Assembly (NCBI RefSeq): GCF_030813115.1
Contig: NZ_JAUSTY010000009.1
Span: 62,001 to 126,000 of the forward strand
Length of the DNA: 64,000 nucleotides
Source of the DNA: Bacillus horti
GTDB taxonomy: Bacteria > Bacillota > Bacilli > Caldalkalibacillales > JCM-10596
Reading direction: 5' to 3'
Position numbers and translations under genes: made by a program. Below the pieces are notes generated by a model. It saw nothing but the letters and a program-made list of their open reading frames with translations. It did no database searches and was not told where the DNA came from. Numbering within the stretch: position 1 is the stretch's first letter; every line of letters starts with the position of its first letter. Shown here one piece after another: positions 28,019 to 37,863 of the stretch.

Positions 28019-29263
28019 ATGAGTAAACAAAAAGTAGTATTAGCCTATTCTGGCGGTTTAGATACATCAGTATGTGTGAAATGGATTCAAGAGCATTATG
28101 GCTATGACGTGATCGCTTTAGGATTAGACGTTGGAGAAGGAAAGGATCTCCAAGCGATTAAGGACAAAGCTCTACAAGTAGGAGCAATTAAAGCGATTAT
28201 GGTCGATGCAAAAGAGATGCTTGCTAAGGATTACATCCTTCCAGCTCTTAAAGCAAATGCTATGTATGAAGGAAAATATCCTCTTTCCTCTGCCCTTTCA
28301 AGACCACTAATCTCTAAGCTGCTAGTAGATGTGGCGAAGGAAGAGGGAGCGGTAGCAGTAGCTCATGGCTGTACGGGAAAAGGTAATGATCAGGTGCGTT
28401 TTGAGGTTTCTGTACAGGCGTTAGACCCTTCAATTAAAGTGCTTGCTCCAGTACGTGAATGGGGCATGACTCGTGACGAAGAAATTGAGTATGCTGAAAA
28501 AAATGGAATTCCAATTCCGGTTAATCTAGATAACCCGTTCTCCATCGATGCGAATATTTGGGGAAGAGCATGTGAAGCGGGAGTGCTTGAGAATCCATGG
28601 AATGAGGCACCTGAGGCAGCGTTTGATTGGACTCAGCCAATCTCCGCTACACCAGATGAGGCTGAATACGTGGAAATTGATTTTATCCAAGGTGTTCCTG
28701 TTGCCTTGAACGGAAAAGAGCTACCTATCGTAGAGCTTATTGAAACCCTTAATGAGCTAGGTGGGAAGCATGGAGTTGGACGTATTGACCATATTGAGAA
28801 TCGCCTAGTAGGGATTAAATCAAGAGAAGTGTACGAAAATCCAGCAGCCTTAATTCTTATTAATGCCCACAAGGAGCTAGAATTTTTAACTCTTCCACGT
28901 GAAGTTTCCCAGTTTAAAGCTACAATTGATCAGCAAATGGCTAAAATTATTTATGAAGGACTTTGGTTCTCACCGCTTAAAAATGCTTTAGATGCATTTG
29001 TTGATGAGACGCAGCAATATGTAAATGGGAAAATTAGAGTAAAGCTACACAAAGGACATCACGTTGTTGTTGGACGTCAATCGGATAACAGCTTATATAA
29101 TGAAGCTCTTGCCACTTATTCCAAGGATGATGCATTTGATCATAACGCAGCCGTAGGCTTTATTCAGTTGTGGGGCTTACCAACAAAGGTATTCTCTCAA
29201 GTGAACGGGAAAGGTCAAACAGGTTCAGTCAAAAAAGAGCAGGGTGAGAAGGAATATGTCTAA
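28019..29263 (+). CDS. argG: Argininosuccinate synthase
   Basis: The 414-residue enzyme condenses citrulline and aspartate using ATP. The pyrophosphatase-loop motif [15 protein letters not shown] and the segment [15 protein letters not shown] are diagnostic. It has its own ARG-box promoter and overlaps argH by eight bases. Confidence 0.97.
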   Translation: MSKQKVVLAYSGGLDTSVCVKWIQEHYGYDVIALGLDVGEGKDLQAIKDKALQVGAIKAIMVDAKEMLAKDYILPALKANAMYEGKYPLSSALSRPLISKLLVDVAKEEGAVAVAHGCTGKGNDQVRFEVSVQALDPSIKVLAPVREWGMTRDEEIEYAEKNGIPIPVNLDNPFSIDANIWGRACEAGVLENPWNEAPEAAFDWTQPISATPDEAEYVEIDFIQGVPVALNGKELPIVELIETLNELGGKHGVGRIDHIENRLVGIKSREVYENPAALILINAHKELEFLTLPREVSQFKATIDQQMAKIIYEGLWFSPLKNALDAFVDETQQYVNGKIRVKLHKGHHVVVGRQSDNSLYNEALATYSKDDAFDHNAAVGFIQLWGLPTKVFSQVNGKGQTGSVKKEQGEKEYV

Positions 29264-30629
29264 GCTTTGGGGTGGAAGATTTACAAAAGAAACGAATAAG
29301 CTTGTAGAGGAATTTACAGCATCTATAGCATTCGATCAGCTTTTAGCTCTTGAGGATATCGAAGGGAGCTTAGCTCATGTCCAAATGCTAGGGGAGACTG
29401 GAATCCTTCCACAGGAGGATGTTGTTACAATTAAGCAGGGCTTGCTACGTATTAAAGATAAGGTACAGCAGGGTGAGGTCGAATTCCTTGTAGAAGATGA
29501 AGATATTCATATGAATATTGAGAGACTTCTGATCGAAGAGGTTGGTGCAGTTGGAGGAAAGCTGCATACGGGGAGAAGCCGTAATGACCAAGTAGCTACT
29601 GATATGCACTTATATCTACGTAATCGTACCCTTGAGTTCATTGATTTAGTCAAAGCGGTTCAGGAAGCGATCGTGAAGCAGGCTAAGGAGCATGTGGAAA
29701 CGATTCTTCCTGGATATACGCACCTGCAAAGAGCACAGCCTGTTTCGTTCGCTCATCATCTATTGGCTTACTTCTGGATGTTTGAGCGTGATAAGGAGCG
29801 CTTACAGGACAGCTTAAAGAGAATTAATGTCTTACCTTTAGGTGCAGGAGCCTTAGCAGGGACTACGTTTCCTATTCAAAGAGAACGTGTAGCTGAACTA
29901 TTAGGCTTTGATCATATTTATCCAAACAGCATGGACGCTGTTAGTGATCGGGACTTTATTGTCGAATTTCTAGGGATTGCTTCTACATTAATGATGCACA
30001 TCTCTAGGCTATCTGAGGAGCTTGTCGTTTGGTCCAGTCAGGAATTTCAATTTGTCGAGCTAGATGATTCCTTCTGTACAGGATCAAGTATTATGCCACA
30101 GAAGAAGAATCCAGATGTTCCTGAGCTACTTAGAGCAAAGACTGGAAGAGTTTACGGAAATTTATTCGGGCTATTAACGGTGCTAAAAGGCTTGCCGTTG
30201 GCTTATAACAAAGATATGCAAGAGGATAAGGAAGGCATGTTTGATACAGTAGCCACTTTAGACGGTTCCTTACGCTTACTTGCTCCAATGATTGAGACAA
30301 TGACAGTGAATACGGATAAAATGAAAAGTGCCGTTCAGCAGGATTACTCTAATGCTACAGATATCGCAGATTACCTAGCCAAGAAGGGTGTCCCATTCCG
30401 TGATGCTCATGAGGTCATTGGTAAAATTGTGCTTTATGCGATTCAGCATAAAAAATATTTATTAGATTTAAGCATGGAGGAATATCAGGAGTTTCATGCT
30501 GAATTTCAGGAGGATATTTTCTCTGTCTTAGATCCTACCAACGTTGTTGCTGCTAGAGAAAGTGCTGGTGGAACTGGCTTTGTACAGGTTAAGGAGCAGC
30601 TAGGAAAAGCTATAGAGTTACTTAAATAG
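29256..30629 (+). CDS. argH: Argininosuccinate lyase
   Basis: The 457-residue enzyme splits argininosuccinate into arginine and fumarate. The fumarase/lyase signature [11 protein letters not shown] with the catalytic Ser loop is intact, as are [13 protein letters not shown] and [13 protein letters not shown] 29256 is preferred over the upstream GTG 29244 because GAGAAGGA lies directly before it. It ends the arginine cluster. Confidence 0.97.
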   Translation: MSKLWGGRFTKETNKLVEEFTASIAFDQLLALEDIEGSLAHVQMLGETGILPQEDVVTIKQGLLRIKDKVQQGEVEFLVEDEDIHMNIERLLIEEVGAVGGKLHTGRSRNDQVATDMHLYLRNRTLEFIDLVKAVQEAIVKQAKEHVETILPGYTHLQRAQPVSFAHHLLAYFWMFERDKERLQDSLKRINVLPLGAGALAGTTFPIQRERVAELLGFDHIYPNSMDAVSDRDFIVEFLGIASTLMMHISRLSEELVVWSSQEFQFVELDDSFCTGSSIMPQKKNPDVPELLRAKTGRVYGNLFGLLTVLKGLPLAYNKDMQEDKEGMFDTVATLDGSLRLLAPMIETMTVNTDKMKSAVQQDYSNATDIADYLAKKGVPFRDAHEVIGKIVLYAIQHKKYLLDLSMEEYQEFHAEFQEDIFSVLDPTNVVAARESAGGTGFVQVKEQLGKAIELLK

Positions 30630-30688
30630 GTCGTTTATTTTTTGATTTACTCCTATCCTAATCTATAGGTTCTGAATCAAAAAAACTA

Positions 30689-30725
30689 AAAATCCTAGGG
30701 AGAGAATAATTCTCCCTAGGATTTT
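30689..30725. terminator. Strong bidirectional terminator after argH
   Basis: Bases 30689-30703 (AAAATCCTAGGGAGA) pair perfectly with 30711-30725 over 15 positions with a seven-base loop. A and T runs on the two arms let it serve both argH and the converging lipoprotein gene. Confidence 0.9.
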
Positions 30726-30728
30726 CTG

Positions 30729-31463
30729 TTAAATTCCAGATTCATAATGGATCTCAATTGTGGAGGAGGACATGAGAGAGTCAATAATTTTTTTGCGTTT
30801 ACCAACTTCTTCAATGGAAGCTCTAACGTCCTCTAACGGGCTGACCTCCCTACCTGCAGCCTCCATTTCTTCTTTATAGGCTTCATATTCAGCTTCTATT
30901 TCACCTTCATCCAATGTGACCTCGTCATACTTAGCCATAAAATAATCTTCTATCTGATAGGACTCAGCAAGGTTTTGCTTCACATCTTCTTCGGTCATAT
31001 TATACGTCTCTAGGAACTCAGTAAACTCGTCTTCCCCTTGTTGACCTATAATGCTGTCAAATTCAGCTTGAATTTCTTCTTCTGAGAGCTTATATTCCTC
31101 TGAATCCTGCAAAAGCACCTCAGTCTCAATAAGATGGTCAAGAGTGGTTGAGTAAAGGAGTTGTTGTTGCTCCTCATCTAATTCTGAAAGATCTGCTCCT
31201 AAGGAGTTAATAGCATTTAATTGGGTTCGTTTCTCTAGCGTTTCCATCGTAATGGCTTGTCCATTAACTATTGCAGCCACTTCTCCGTTAAGATCTGTAT
31301 CTTGTCCAGTACCATTGTCTTCATCGTTGCTGCTACCTTCTTCTATTTCTCCGGGAGGTTGAGCAGCGTCGTCTCCCTCCATATTTTGATCATCTGATGT
31401 GTTGCTACAGGCTGTAAAAATAAGTGTCATAGCTAGTAGTAAAAAAAGAAGTGATTTTTTCAT
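30729..31463 (-). CDS. SurA_N-type lipoprotein without PPIase domain
   Basis: ATG 31463 is chosen because it begins a lipoprotein signal peptide (MKKSLLFLLLAMTLIFTAC) and has an AAAGGAGCAGG-like site. Cys19 is the lipidation residue. An acidic linker follows, then a SurA N-terminal chaperone-like domain (VAAIVNGQAITMETLEKRT ... LLYSTTLDHLIETEVLLQ). The parvulin prolyl-isomerase domain seen in PrsA is absent, and the protein stops at 244 residues. It is probably an outer-face folding factor or chaperone anchored to the membrane. Confidence 0.85.
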   Translation of the reverse strand: MKKSLLFLLLAMTLIFTACSNTSDDQNMEGDDAAQPPGEIEEGSSNDEDNGTGQDTDLNGEVAAIVNGQAITMETLEKRTQLNAINSLGADLSELDEEQQQLLYSTTLDHLIETEVLLQDSEEYKLSEEEIQAEFDSIIGQQGEDEFTEFLETYNMTEEDVKQNLAESYQIEDYFMAKYDEVTLDEGEIEAEYEAYKEEMEAAGREVSPLEDVRASIEEVGKRKKIIDSLMSSSTIEIHYESGI

Positions 31464-31604
31464 GTCCTGCTCCTTTCGTTTAGGGCTAAACAAAGCTTTT
31501 CGTCCTGCTGGAAACGTTTCTGGGGGCATGTCATACTGATAGACTGCACTTGAATAGAAATGAAAGAAAGCAGTTTTTATCAGAGCCTTAGTCTGTAATC
31601 CCGC

Positions 31605-31618
31605 AAGACTTAAGTCTT
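31605..31618. promoter_or_regulatory. Perfect palindrome in the lipoprotein/PAP2 divergent region
   Basis: AAGACTTAAGTCTT (31605-31618) is a perfect 14-base palindrome between two divergent genes. No regulator is recognised; it is recorded as a possible operator only. Confidence 0.25.
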
Positions 31619-31726
31619 AGGTAAATTAATGCTTTAGACTGTTTTAACATGATCTTCATATTTATATTCTATAATTAAGCATAGATTACTGTATGGAAAA
31701 AGAAATTAGGACAGGTGGGAACAATA

Positions 31727-32266
31727 TTGAATCGTATGTTTCTCTCTTTACAAAACTTTGAGCAAAGAGTGTTTTATTGGTGCAATCACCGTATAAGACA
31801 TACGTTTTTAGACCAGCTTCTTCCTATTATTACCCATCTTGGTGGTGCAGTATGTACAATTGCTATAACTTTACTATTGATAGTCATGACTTCAGGAGAG
31901 TGGCAAGCAGCCGCTATTCAGAGCTTAATCGCTCTTACACTTAGTCATATTCCGATAGCTATACTAAAAAAACTATTTAGACGTAAAAGACCTTATCTCG
32001 CTATAACGGATGTGAATGTGTGTAAAAATCCATTACAGGATTACTCCTTTCCATCGGGTCATACAACCGCCATTTTTGCTGTGGTCACACCTTTCATTTA
32101 TGTTGCACCTTTTTTGCTCTATGTATTAGTCCCAATTGCAGGCTTAGTAGCTTTATCACGTATCTATTTAGGCCTACACTATCCCTCAGACTGTATTGTA
32201 GGTTTTTTGATTGGTACGTGGACAGCCGTATTAACCTTTTCTTTATACAATAGCTTTCTAGGCTAG
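31727..32266 (+). CDS. PAP2-family membrane phosphatase
   Basis: The product is an integral membrane phosphatase of the PAP2 superfamily, with all three catalytic blocks: KLFRRKRP, SFPSGHTTA and SRIYLGLHYPSD. Such enzymes dephosphorylate phosphatidate, phosphatidylglycerol phosphate or undecaprenyl pyrophosphate. TTG 31727 is chosen because AGGTGGGA lies six bases upstream; GTG 31715 is inside that site. Its neighbour is a diacylglycerol-type glycosyltransferase, so supplying diacylglycerol from phosphatidate is a reasonable inference. Confidence 0.88.
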   Translation: MNRMFLSLQNFEQRVFYWCNHRIRHTFLDQLLPIITHLGGAVCTIAITLLLIVMTSGEWQAAAIQSLIALTLSHIPIAILKKLFRRKRPYLAITDVNVCKNPLQDYSFPSGHTTAIFAVVTPFIYVAPFLLYVLVPIAGLVALSRIYLGLHYPSDCIVGFLIGTWTAVLTFSLYNSFLG

Positions 32267-32325
32267 AAGGTAAAAAAGAAAAAAAGAGAGAATACATCAA
32301 TTAAAACGTAGAGGGTGATTATGGT

Positions 32326-33468
32326 ATGAGGAAAAAAAGAGTTCTGATTTTATCAGAAGGCTTTGGTGCAGGGCATACTCAGGCAGCTCAAGCACTAGCA
32401 GCTAGTCTGACAGAGCAATGTCCTGACGTGCGTACAAGGGTGATTGAGTTAAGCTCTTTTATAAGTCCCGTGTTTACCCAAAAGATTGTAACTCTATATC
32501 GCAAGACAATTGTTTCTCACCCACTTCTTTTCGGAAGGCTTTACAAACAGCAAGGGAAAAAAGCTTTGCGACCTCTTTTTCAGCTTATGCTACACCGTAT
32601 CTTCTATACAGAGGCAGCTAAGCTCATACATGCTCTGCGTCCAGATTTGATCATTAGCACGCACCCGTTTCCGAGTATTGTGATTTCAAGGCTTAAAAGG
32701 CAGGGCTTAAAGATACCTCTTTGTACAGTAATTACGGATTATGATGCCCATGGATTTTGGGTGACCAAAGAGGCTGAGCATTTCCTGGTTTCATCTGATG
32801 AGGTTTGTGAACAGCTTATTGGATTTAATATTCCACAAGAAAAAATACAGGTAACGGGAATTCCGGTACATCCTAAATTTTGGAGAAAGAACAATAAAGA
32901 ATCTATAAAAGTAGAGCTAGGTCTGCAGGATATGCCAACCCTTCTAATGATGGGGGGAGGCTGGGGCATTGTACAAAACGAAGAACTGTTAAAAAGAGTT
33001 GTGCAATGGAGAGAGCATATTCAATTGATATTTTGTACAGGAAATAATGAAAAACTCTTAACAAAACTAAAAAATGATCCCGAATTTCAGCATAAAAACG
33101 TTCACGTTCTAGGGTTTGTTAAGCATATTGATATGCTTATGGATGCGGCTGATTTATTGCTGACCAAACCAGGAGGAATGACATGTACGGAGGCTTTAGC
33201 GAAACGTCTACCCATGTTACTTTACGATCCGATACCAGGTCAAGAGGAAATCAACTGTCAACACTTTGTGCATAAGGGCTATGGAAAAAAATTAGAATCT
33301 TTAGACATGCTTGACCATAGCATGCATGCTTTATTAGAGAGCTATTCCATGGAAGAGCGTTTAATTGTTCCTATTGTCAATAAAAAGATATCAACCTATA
33401 ATCCTAGCGCGAGTACAGATGCCATCATACAATTGTTAACTAGAAATATTTATTCCTCAGCTATCTAA
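32326..33468 (+). CDS. UgtP/MGDG-synthase-like glycosyltransferase
   Basis: The 380-residue protein has the MGDG-synthase N-terminal lipid-binding block (LSEGFGAGHTQAAQALA ... ISTHPFPSIVISRL ... VITDYDAH) and a C-terminal UDP-sugar site (LTKPGGMTCTEALA ... PIPGQEEIN) of the GT28 family. It resembles UgtP and YkoN of B. subtilis, which add glucose to diacylglycerol for membrane glycolipid. The gene follows the PAP2 phosphatase by 59 bases and both are probably co-transcribed. It is one of several possible paralogues, so no gene symbol is assigned. Confidence 0.85.
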   Translation: MRKKRVLILSEGFGAGHTQAAQALAASLTEQCPDVRTRVIELSSFISPVFTQKIVTLYRKTIVSHPLLFGRLYKQQGKKALRPLFQLMLHRIFYTEAAKLIHALRPDLIISTHPFPSIVISRLKRQGLKIPLCTVITDYDAHGFWVTKEAEHFLVSSDEVCEQLIGFNIPQEKIQVTGIPVHPKFWRKNNKESIKVELGLQDMPTLLMMGGGWGIVQNEELLKRVVQWREHIQLIFCTGNNEKLLTKLKNDPEFQHKNVHVLGFVKHIDMLMDAADLLLTKPGGMTCTEALAKRLPMLLYDPIPGQEEINCQHFVHKGYGKKLESLDMLDHSMHALLESYSMEERLIVPIVNKKISTYNPSASTDAIIQLLTRNIYSSAI

Positions 33469-33502
33469 GCTATACAAATGATTAGGATGAGCTGTGACTT
33501 TT

Positions 33503-33537
33503 AATACTAGAGCAAATCTAGTATTTTTGTTTTTTAT
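33503..33537 (+). terminator. Terminator after the glycosyltransferase
   Basis: AATACTAGA (33503-33511) pairs perfectly with TCTAGTATT (33517-33525), followed by a T-rich tract to 33537. Confidence 0.85.
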
Positions 33538-33721
33538 TCTATTTCATGTAGTGGTAAGGTTTGTTAGTTAGCTAGATTGGGAAAATGTACATAGTACAGG
33601 ATGAGAGTGTGACGGGCACCTCCTTCTATAAGAAGACGAATAGATATATTAAATCTGCAACCTTTATTATTGCGATTATTCTATTATGCAGAAATTGATT
33701 AGATCAAAGGAGAGGATATGA

Positions 33722-34639
33722 GTGAACAAAAGGAAACAAATAATAACTAATATAAAAAAATCATTTTTGTTTGCACTTATTGGTTGTTTAGCGTTTGGCT
33801 TGATCCTACCAACATCAGCAAGTGCTAATACAGTTCAAGTGTATGTAGGAGGAAACATGGTACAGTTTTCTGATACGACACCAGTTATTCAGGATAATAG
33901 AGTTCTAGTACCAATAAGAGCTATTGTAGAGGCGATGGGTGCAAAGGCTGATTGGAACTCTGCACAGAGAAGAGCAGAAATAAGTCTTAACGAGCGTAAA
34001 GTACATGTTCCCTTACAATTACCATATATTCAGAAATATCAATCATCTAATGGTGGAACCTATTCACATGTTTTAAACATTGAGACTCCTTCCACCCTGC
34101 TTCAGAATAGGACAATGGTTCCACTTCGTGCGGTTGGTGAAGCACTTGGATATCAAGTGGAATGGAACAGTACGACTCAAACTGCAACGTATACACAGGG
34201 CTTGAGACAATCCACATACACTCAGTACGGCATAATCGGTGATATCAGTGAGCTTCAACAACGTGAAATCGATGTGTTTTGGCAAGTGAATCAAAAAAGA
34301 GCAGAAAACAATGTGTCCCCTCTATCTCTGCATATTCCTTTGAGCAGAGTAGCTAAGGAGAAATCAAGAGACATGCATAGTGAGCAATATTTTGACCATA
34401 CATCACCAACATATGGTTCCCCTTTTGATATGATGCGCCATTTTGGAATCTCCTTTCAGGCTGCAGGTGAAAACATTGCTGCTGGATATCAGCAGGCCGA
34501 TCAGGTTATGAATGGTTGGATGAATAGTGATGGTCATCGTAGAAATATTTTAAGCGACAACTTCAGCTTTATTGGTGTAGGTTATCATTATGGAAACTCA
34601 GGATATAATCACTATTGGACACAAATGTTTATGAAATAA
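33722..34639 (+). CDS. Secreted protein with copper-amine-oxidase-like N domain and CAP domain
   Basis: The 305-residue protein starts with a Sec signal peptide (cleavage probably after SASA, about residue 35). Next comes a copper amine oxidase N-terminal-like domain in two repeats (VLVPIRAIVEAMGAKADWN and MVPLRAVGEALGYQVEWN), a stalk domain common in Paenibacillus and Brevibacillus surface proteins. The C-terminal CAP/SCP domain (about 180-305) has HTSPTYGSPFDMM, AGENIAAGY and GHRRNIL. GTG 33722 follows AAAGGAGAGGA. CAP proteins such as YkwD are secreted with no firmly assigned reaction. The gene stands alone. Confidence 0.88.
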   Translation: MNKRKQIITNIKKSFLFALIGCLAFGLILPTSASANTVQVYVGGNMVQFSDTTPVIQDNRVLVPIRAIVEAMGAKADWNSAQRRAEISLNERKVHVPLQLPYIQKYQSSNGGTYSHVLNIETPSTLLQNRTMVPLRAVGEALGYQVEWNSTTQTATYTQGLRQSTYTQYGIIGDISELQQREIDVFWQVNQKRAENNVSPLSLHIPLSRVAKEKSRDMHSEQYFDHTSPTYGSPFDMMRHFGISFQAAGENIAAGYQQADQVMNGWMNSDGHRRNILSDNFSFIGVGYHYGNSGYNHYWTQMFMK

Positions 34640-34676
34640 TACAATAAAAAGCCGGGTCTCCCGGCTTTTTATTGTA
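34640..34676 (+). terminator. Terminator before the eCIS cluster
   Basis: TACAATAAAAAGCCGGG (34640-34656) pairs perfectly across a three-base loop with 34660-34676, with TTTTT in the right arm. It isolates the CAP gene from the eCIS cluster. Confidence 0.92.
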
Positions 34677-34831
34677 TGATCAGAATTATAAGTACAGGTA
34701 GATAGTATAAGAAAAAATATTAAAATTAAGATATTCGATCAAATACTTATAGCCAAAATTCGAAAAATAATGATAAAATAAATGCAGCAAATAGACAGTA
34801 ATTAAAGTAAATGATGAAAGGAGTATGGAAC

Positions 34832-35557
34832 TTGAAAAATAGACGATTGCACGGCAATCAGTCTCAAACACGTACTGAAAAGGAAATGGCAGCTCAGAAA
34901 AAAAAGAATCACTCCTTAGACTCTACACAACAGCATGCCGCCACTCAGCTTAAGGCTATACTTAGCTATCCCAACCAGACACTTACATCCTCCAGTATAG
35001 CTATAGCCCAAAGGGCTATAGGAAACCAGGCTACATTACAGCTCCTTGAATCTTACTCACAATTGAATCCAACATCTCAGCATATTCAAGTACCTATGAG
35101 CCCTGGTGCTCAGTCTACTCAGTTACAGTCAGAAGAGCACATTCAACGAAAAACAGATCCTATGCAACGTGTTGAGCTTGATGAAGAGGAATTGCTACAG
35201 CCTAAGACGATTCAGCGTAAAGAAAATCAAACAGGCCTTCCGGACCAGCTTAAAGCTGGGGTTGAAAGCCTATCAGGTATGGATTTATCAGATGTTCAAG
35301 TTCAGTATAACTCGGACAAGCCTGCTCAGCTTAATGCGTTAGCCTATGCTCAAGGAAATCAGATTCATGTTGCCCAAGGGCAAGAAAAGCACCTTGCTCA
35401 TGAAGCCTGGCATGTCGTGCAACAACGCCAGGGTAGAGTTAAACCTACTATGCAGTTTAAAGAAGGGGTCCCAATTAATGATGATCGCGGATTAGAGCAG
35501 GAGGCAGATCGCATGGGAGCAGAAGCTCTAAAGCTTGGGGAGGAAATGGACAGATAG
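34832..35557 (+). CDS. eCIS-associated DUF4157 metallopeptidase-like protein
   Basis: The first gene of the contractile injection cluster encodes 241 residues. TTG 34832 is chosen because AAGGAG lies exactly eight bases before it and is internal to the longer frame. The C-terminal half is a DUF4157 domain: DLSDVQVQYNSDKPAQLNA, then zinc-binding HEAWH (about 190-194) and a downstream LEQEADRMG with the third-ligand Glu. The N-terminal half is polar with two IQRK-like motifs, as in many eCIS-linked proteins. DUF4157 is a marker of eCIS clusters and is often fused to toxins. Here nothing follows the domain, so the protein may be a cargo, a processing protease or an assembly factor. Confidence 0.85.
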   Translation: MKNRRLHGNQSQTRTEKEMAAQKKKNHSLDSTQQHAATQLKAILSYPNQTLTSSSIAIAQRAIGNQATLQLLESYSQLNPTSQHIQVPMSPGAQSTQLQSEEHIQRKTDPMQRVELDEEELLQPKTIQRKENQTGLPDQLKAGVESLSGMDLSDVQVQYNSDKPAQLNALAYAQGNQIHVAQGQEKHLAHEAWHVVQQRQGRVKPTMQFKEGVPINDDRGLEQEADRMGAEALKLGEEMDR

Positions 35558-35626
35558 TACTCAGGTGTTTTAGCTGTATGTGTTTTTTTGTGCAATTTGC
35601 GAATTTTGTCAAAATGAGGCGATGTT

Positions 35627-37816
35627 TTGGAAATATATCATTGTGCAGAGGAGCATATGGATGAAGAGCTTAAGCTCTTGGACTTAAGAATAAACCTTCA
35701 TTTGACCTATAAAAAAGCAGCAGAAGATAATCCTGCCATGGATCATTTAAAGGGGCTCGTTCTATTTGAAGAGGAAATCAGACGGTTACTTATAGAGGAA
35801 GAAGCTACCTCTTTGGAATACATTCAAGAATTAAGGGAAGAGATTGAACACTTTGAACAGTTGATCGCACACAAAATAGAGCAGAGTAGGGCAAATCAGC
35901 TTCATTTACCATTGGCTTATTTGGTTGAAGAGTTTCAACTGAGCCCATTTGAAAAAGAGCTTCTTATTCTTGCTGTAGCTTTTGAGAAGCATCGTAAGTA
36001 TGAAAAGATTTTTGCCTATTTGCAGGATGATGTGACCTATAAAAGACCGACCCTTGATTTAGCTATGAAGCTCTGCCAATTAACAGAATTGGAACGAATT
36101 GAGGCTAGAGAGTCTATTTTGAAAAAATCTCGATTCATGACATTCTTATTGAGGATGGACGAAGAACAGTCTGCCTTGTCTTTTATGTCCAGAACCTTTC
36201 GATTAGAAGAGAGAGTAGTTAGCTTCTTGCTAAACTCAGACCAAATAGAAAGTTCAATTGCAGCATTCACCAATAGATTTAATCCTCTTCTAGATCAGCT
36301 TGAAGTTATCCAAGCTGTACAAGCAGACAATGTCCAAGATCATATTAATCAATTTATGTCCTCCCACTTACTGTGCAGTAAATCTAATAGCCCATTATTC
36401 TTCTTTCACTTGTATGGTCAAAATGGAGTGGGGAAAAAGCTGCAGGTTAAGCAATATGCTAGAAACATAGGCCAAAGCCTCATATTAATTGATTTGAGAA
36501 AAATGCTTCTGGAGGATGGCGATTTTCATCAAGGGTTACTTTCCAGTATAAGAGAGTCGATTCTACAGAAGGCAATTCTTTGCTTTTATAATGCTCACGT
36601 ATTATTTTCTCCTGCGACCATCGATCTGACTGAAGAAAAGAGAAAGCTGTTGTTTGTGCAAGAGCTTGAGCAAGCTAATATAAAAACACCTGTCTTCATA
36701 TTAGCTGATAAACAGCTTAAGCCTGTTGAAATGACAAGGAAGTATGGCTTTATTGCGATTCACCTCAAAACCCCCGAAATAGCAGAAAGAAAACTGATTT
36801 GGGAGGAGCTTTCTAAAGCTTATCCGTTTGAACAAAAGATAGATTGGGGAGGAATCGCAAGTAAATTTCGATTTACATTTGGACAAATTGAAAATGCTCT
36901 TATCCAAGCTCGACATTTAGGGCAATGGAGAAATACTCAGGGGTCCTTCTTTCTTACGTTAGAGGATCTTCATCAAGCTTGCTATATGCAAGTTGAGCAT
37001 GGCTTAGAGGGTAAAGCGCAAAGGGTGGATCCAAGGTATTCATGGGATGACCTGATTCTCCCCGATGAGCAAAAAATGGAACTAAGAAATGCTTGTAATC
37101 AGATTAAATATAGGCATGTAGTCTATGGAGCTTGGGGCTTTAATCAAAAACTAGCCTACGGTAAAGGATTGAGCTTACTCTTTACTGGCCCACCAGGTAC
37201 AGGAAAAACAATGTCGGCGCAAATCATAGCCCATGAGTTAAACCTCCAGCTGTATAAAATTGATTTGTCTCAGGTCATTAGTAAATATATTGGGGAGACA
37301 GAGAAAAATCTACAGGAGATTTTTGCTCAAGCGCAATCCAGCCACGCCATCCTGTTTTTTGATGAGGCAGATGCTTTATTCGGAAAACGCTCTGAGGTGA
37401 AGGATGCTCATGATAAATACGCTAATATTGAAACATCCTACCTCCTGCAGAAAATTGAGGAATATGAAGGAATTTCTGTTTTAGCGTCGAACTATTTACA
37501 GAATATTGACGAGGCTTTTCTACGCAGGATTCAGTTTGTCATCAAGTACCCTTTCCCTGATCAAGCTTATCGCCAGCAAATTTGGGAATCTCTATTTCCG
37601 AGCTCAGCGCCCCTCAGCACTGACTTAGATACGGTCTACTTAGCTGAGAAGCTAGAGCTATCAGGGGGTCAAATTAAAAATATTGTTGTAGCTTCTGCTT
37701 TTTTGGCTGCAGAGCAAGAAGAACCAATAGGGATGAGGCATATCATAAAGGCTGCCAAACATGAGGTACAAAAATCAGGCAAAATTTTTCTGCTAAATGA
37801 GCTCGAAACCTACTAA
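35627..37816 (+). CDS. eCIS AAA+ ATPase (Pvc15-like)
   Basis: The 729-residue protein has an N-terminal helical region, a degenerate AAA-like domain (GQNGVGKK near residue 264), and an intact C-terminal AAA+ domain with Walker A GPPGTGKT (near 522), Walker B ILFFDEADALFG (near 575) and the arginine-finger region DEAFLRRIQF. Its family accompanies every eCIS; it is thought to help assembly or cargo loading rather than contraction. The start is uncertain: TTG 35627 has a GAGG site eight bases before it; ATG 35657 has an AGAGGAG site only three bases away. Confidence 0.9.
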   Translation: MEIYHCAEEHMDEELKLLDLRINLHLTYKKAAEDNPAMDHLKGLVLFEEEIRRLLIEEEATSLEYIQELREEIEHFEQLIAHKIEQSRANQLHLPLAYLVEEFQLSPFEKELLILAVAFEKHRKYEKIFAYLQDDVTYKRPTLDLAMKLCQLTELERIEARESILKKSRFMTFLLRMDEEQSALSFMSRTFRLEERVVSFLLNSDQIESSIAAFTNRFNPLLDQLEVIQAVQADNVQDHINQFMSSHLLCSKSNSPLFFFHLYGQNGVGKKLQVKQYARNIGQSLILIDLRKMLLEDGDFHQGLLSSIRESILQKAILCFYNAHVLFSPATIDLTEEKRKLLFVQELEQANIKTPVFILADKQLKPVEMTRKYGFIAIHLKTPEIAERKLIWEELSKAYPFEQKIDWGGIASKFRFTFGQIENALIQARHLGQWRNTQGSFFLTLEDLHQACYMQVEHGLEGKAQRVDPRYSWDDLILPDEQKMELRNACNQIKYRHVVYGAWGFNQKLAYGKGLSLLFTGPPGTGKTMSAQIIAHELNLQLYKIDLSQVISKYIGETEKNLQEIFAQAQSSHAILFFDEADALFGKRSEVKDAHDKYANIETSYLLQKIEEYEGISVLASNYLQNIDEAFLRRIQFVIKYPFPDQAYRQQIWESLFPSSAPLSTDLDTVYLAEKLELSGGQIKNIVVASAFLAAEQEEPIGMRHIIKAAKHEVQKSGKIFLLNELETY

Positions 37817-37863
37817 TCTTGTACACCTAGGAAGGAGGGATTATTATAGGAGATTACTCGGTA

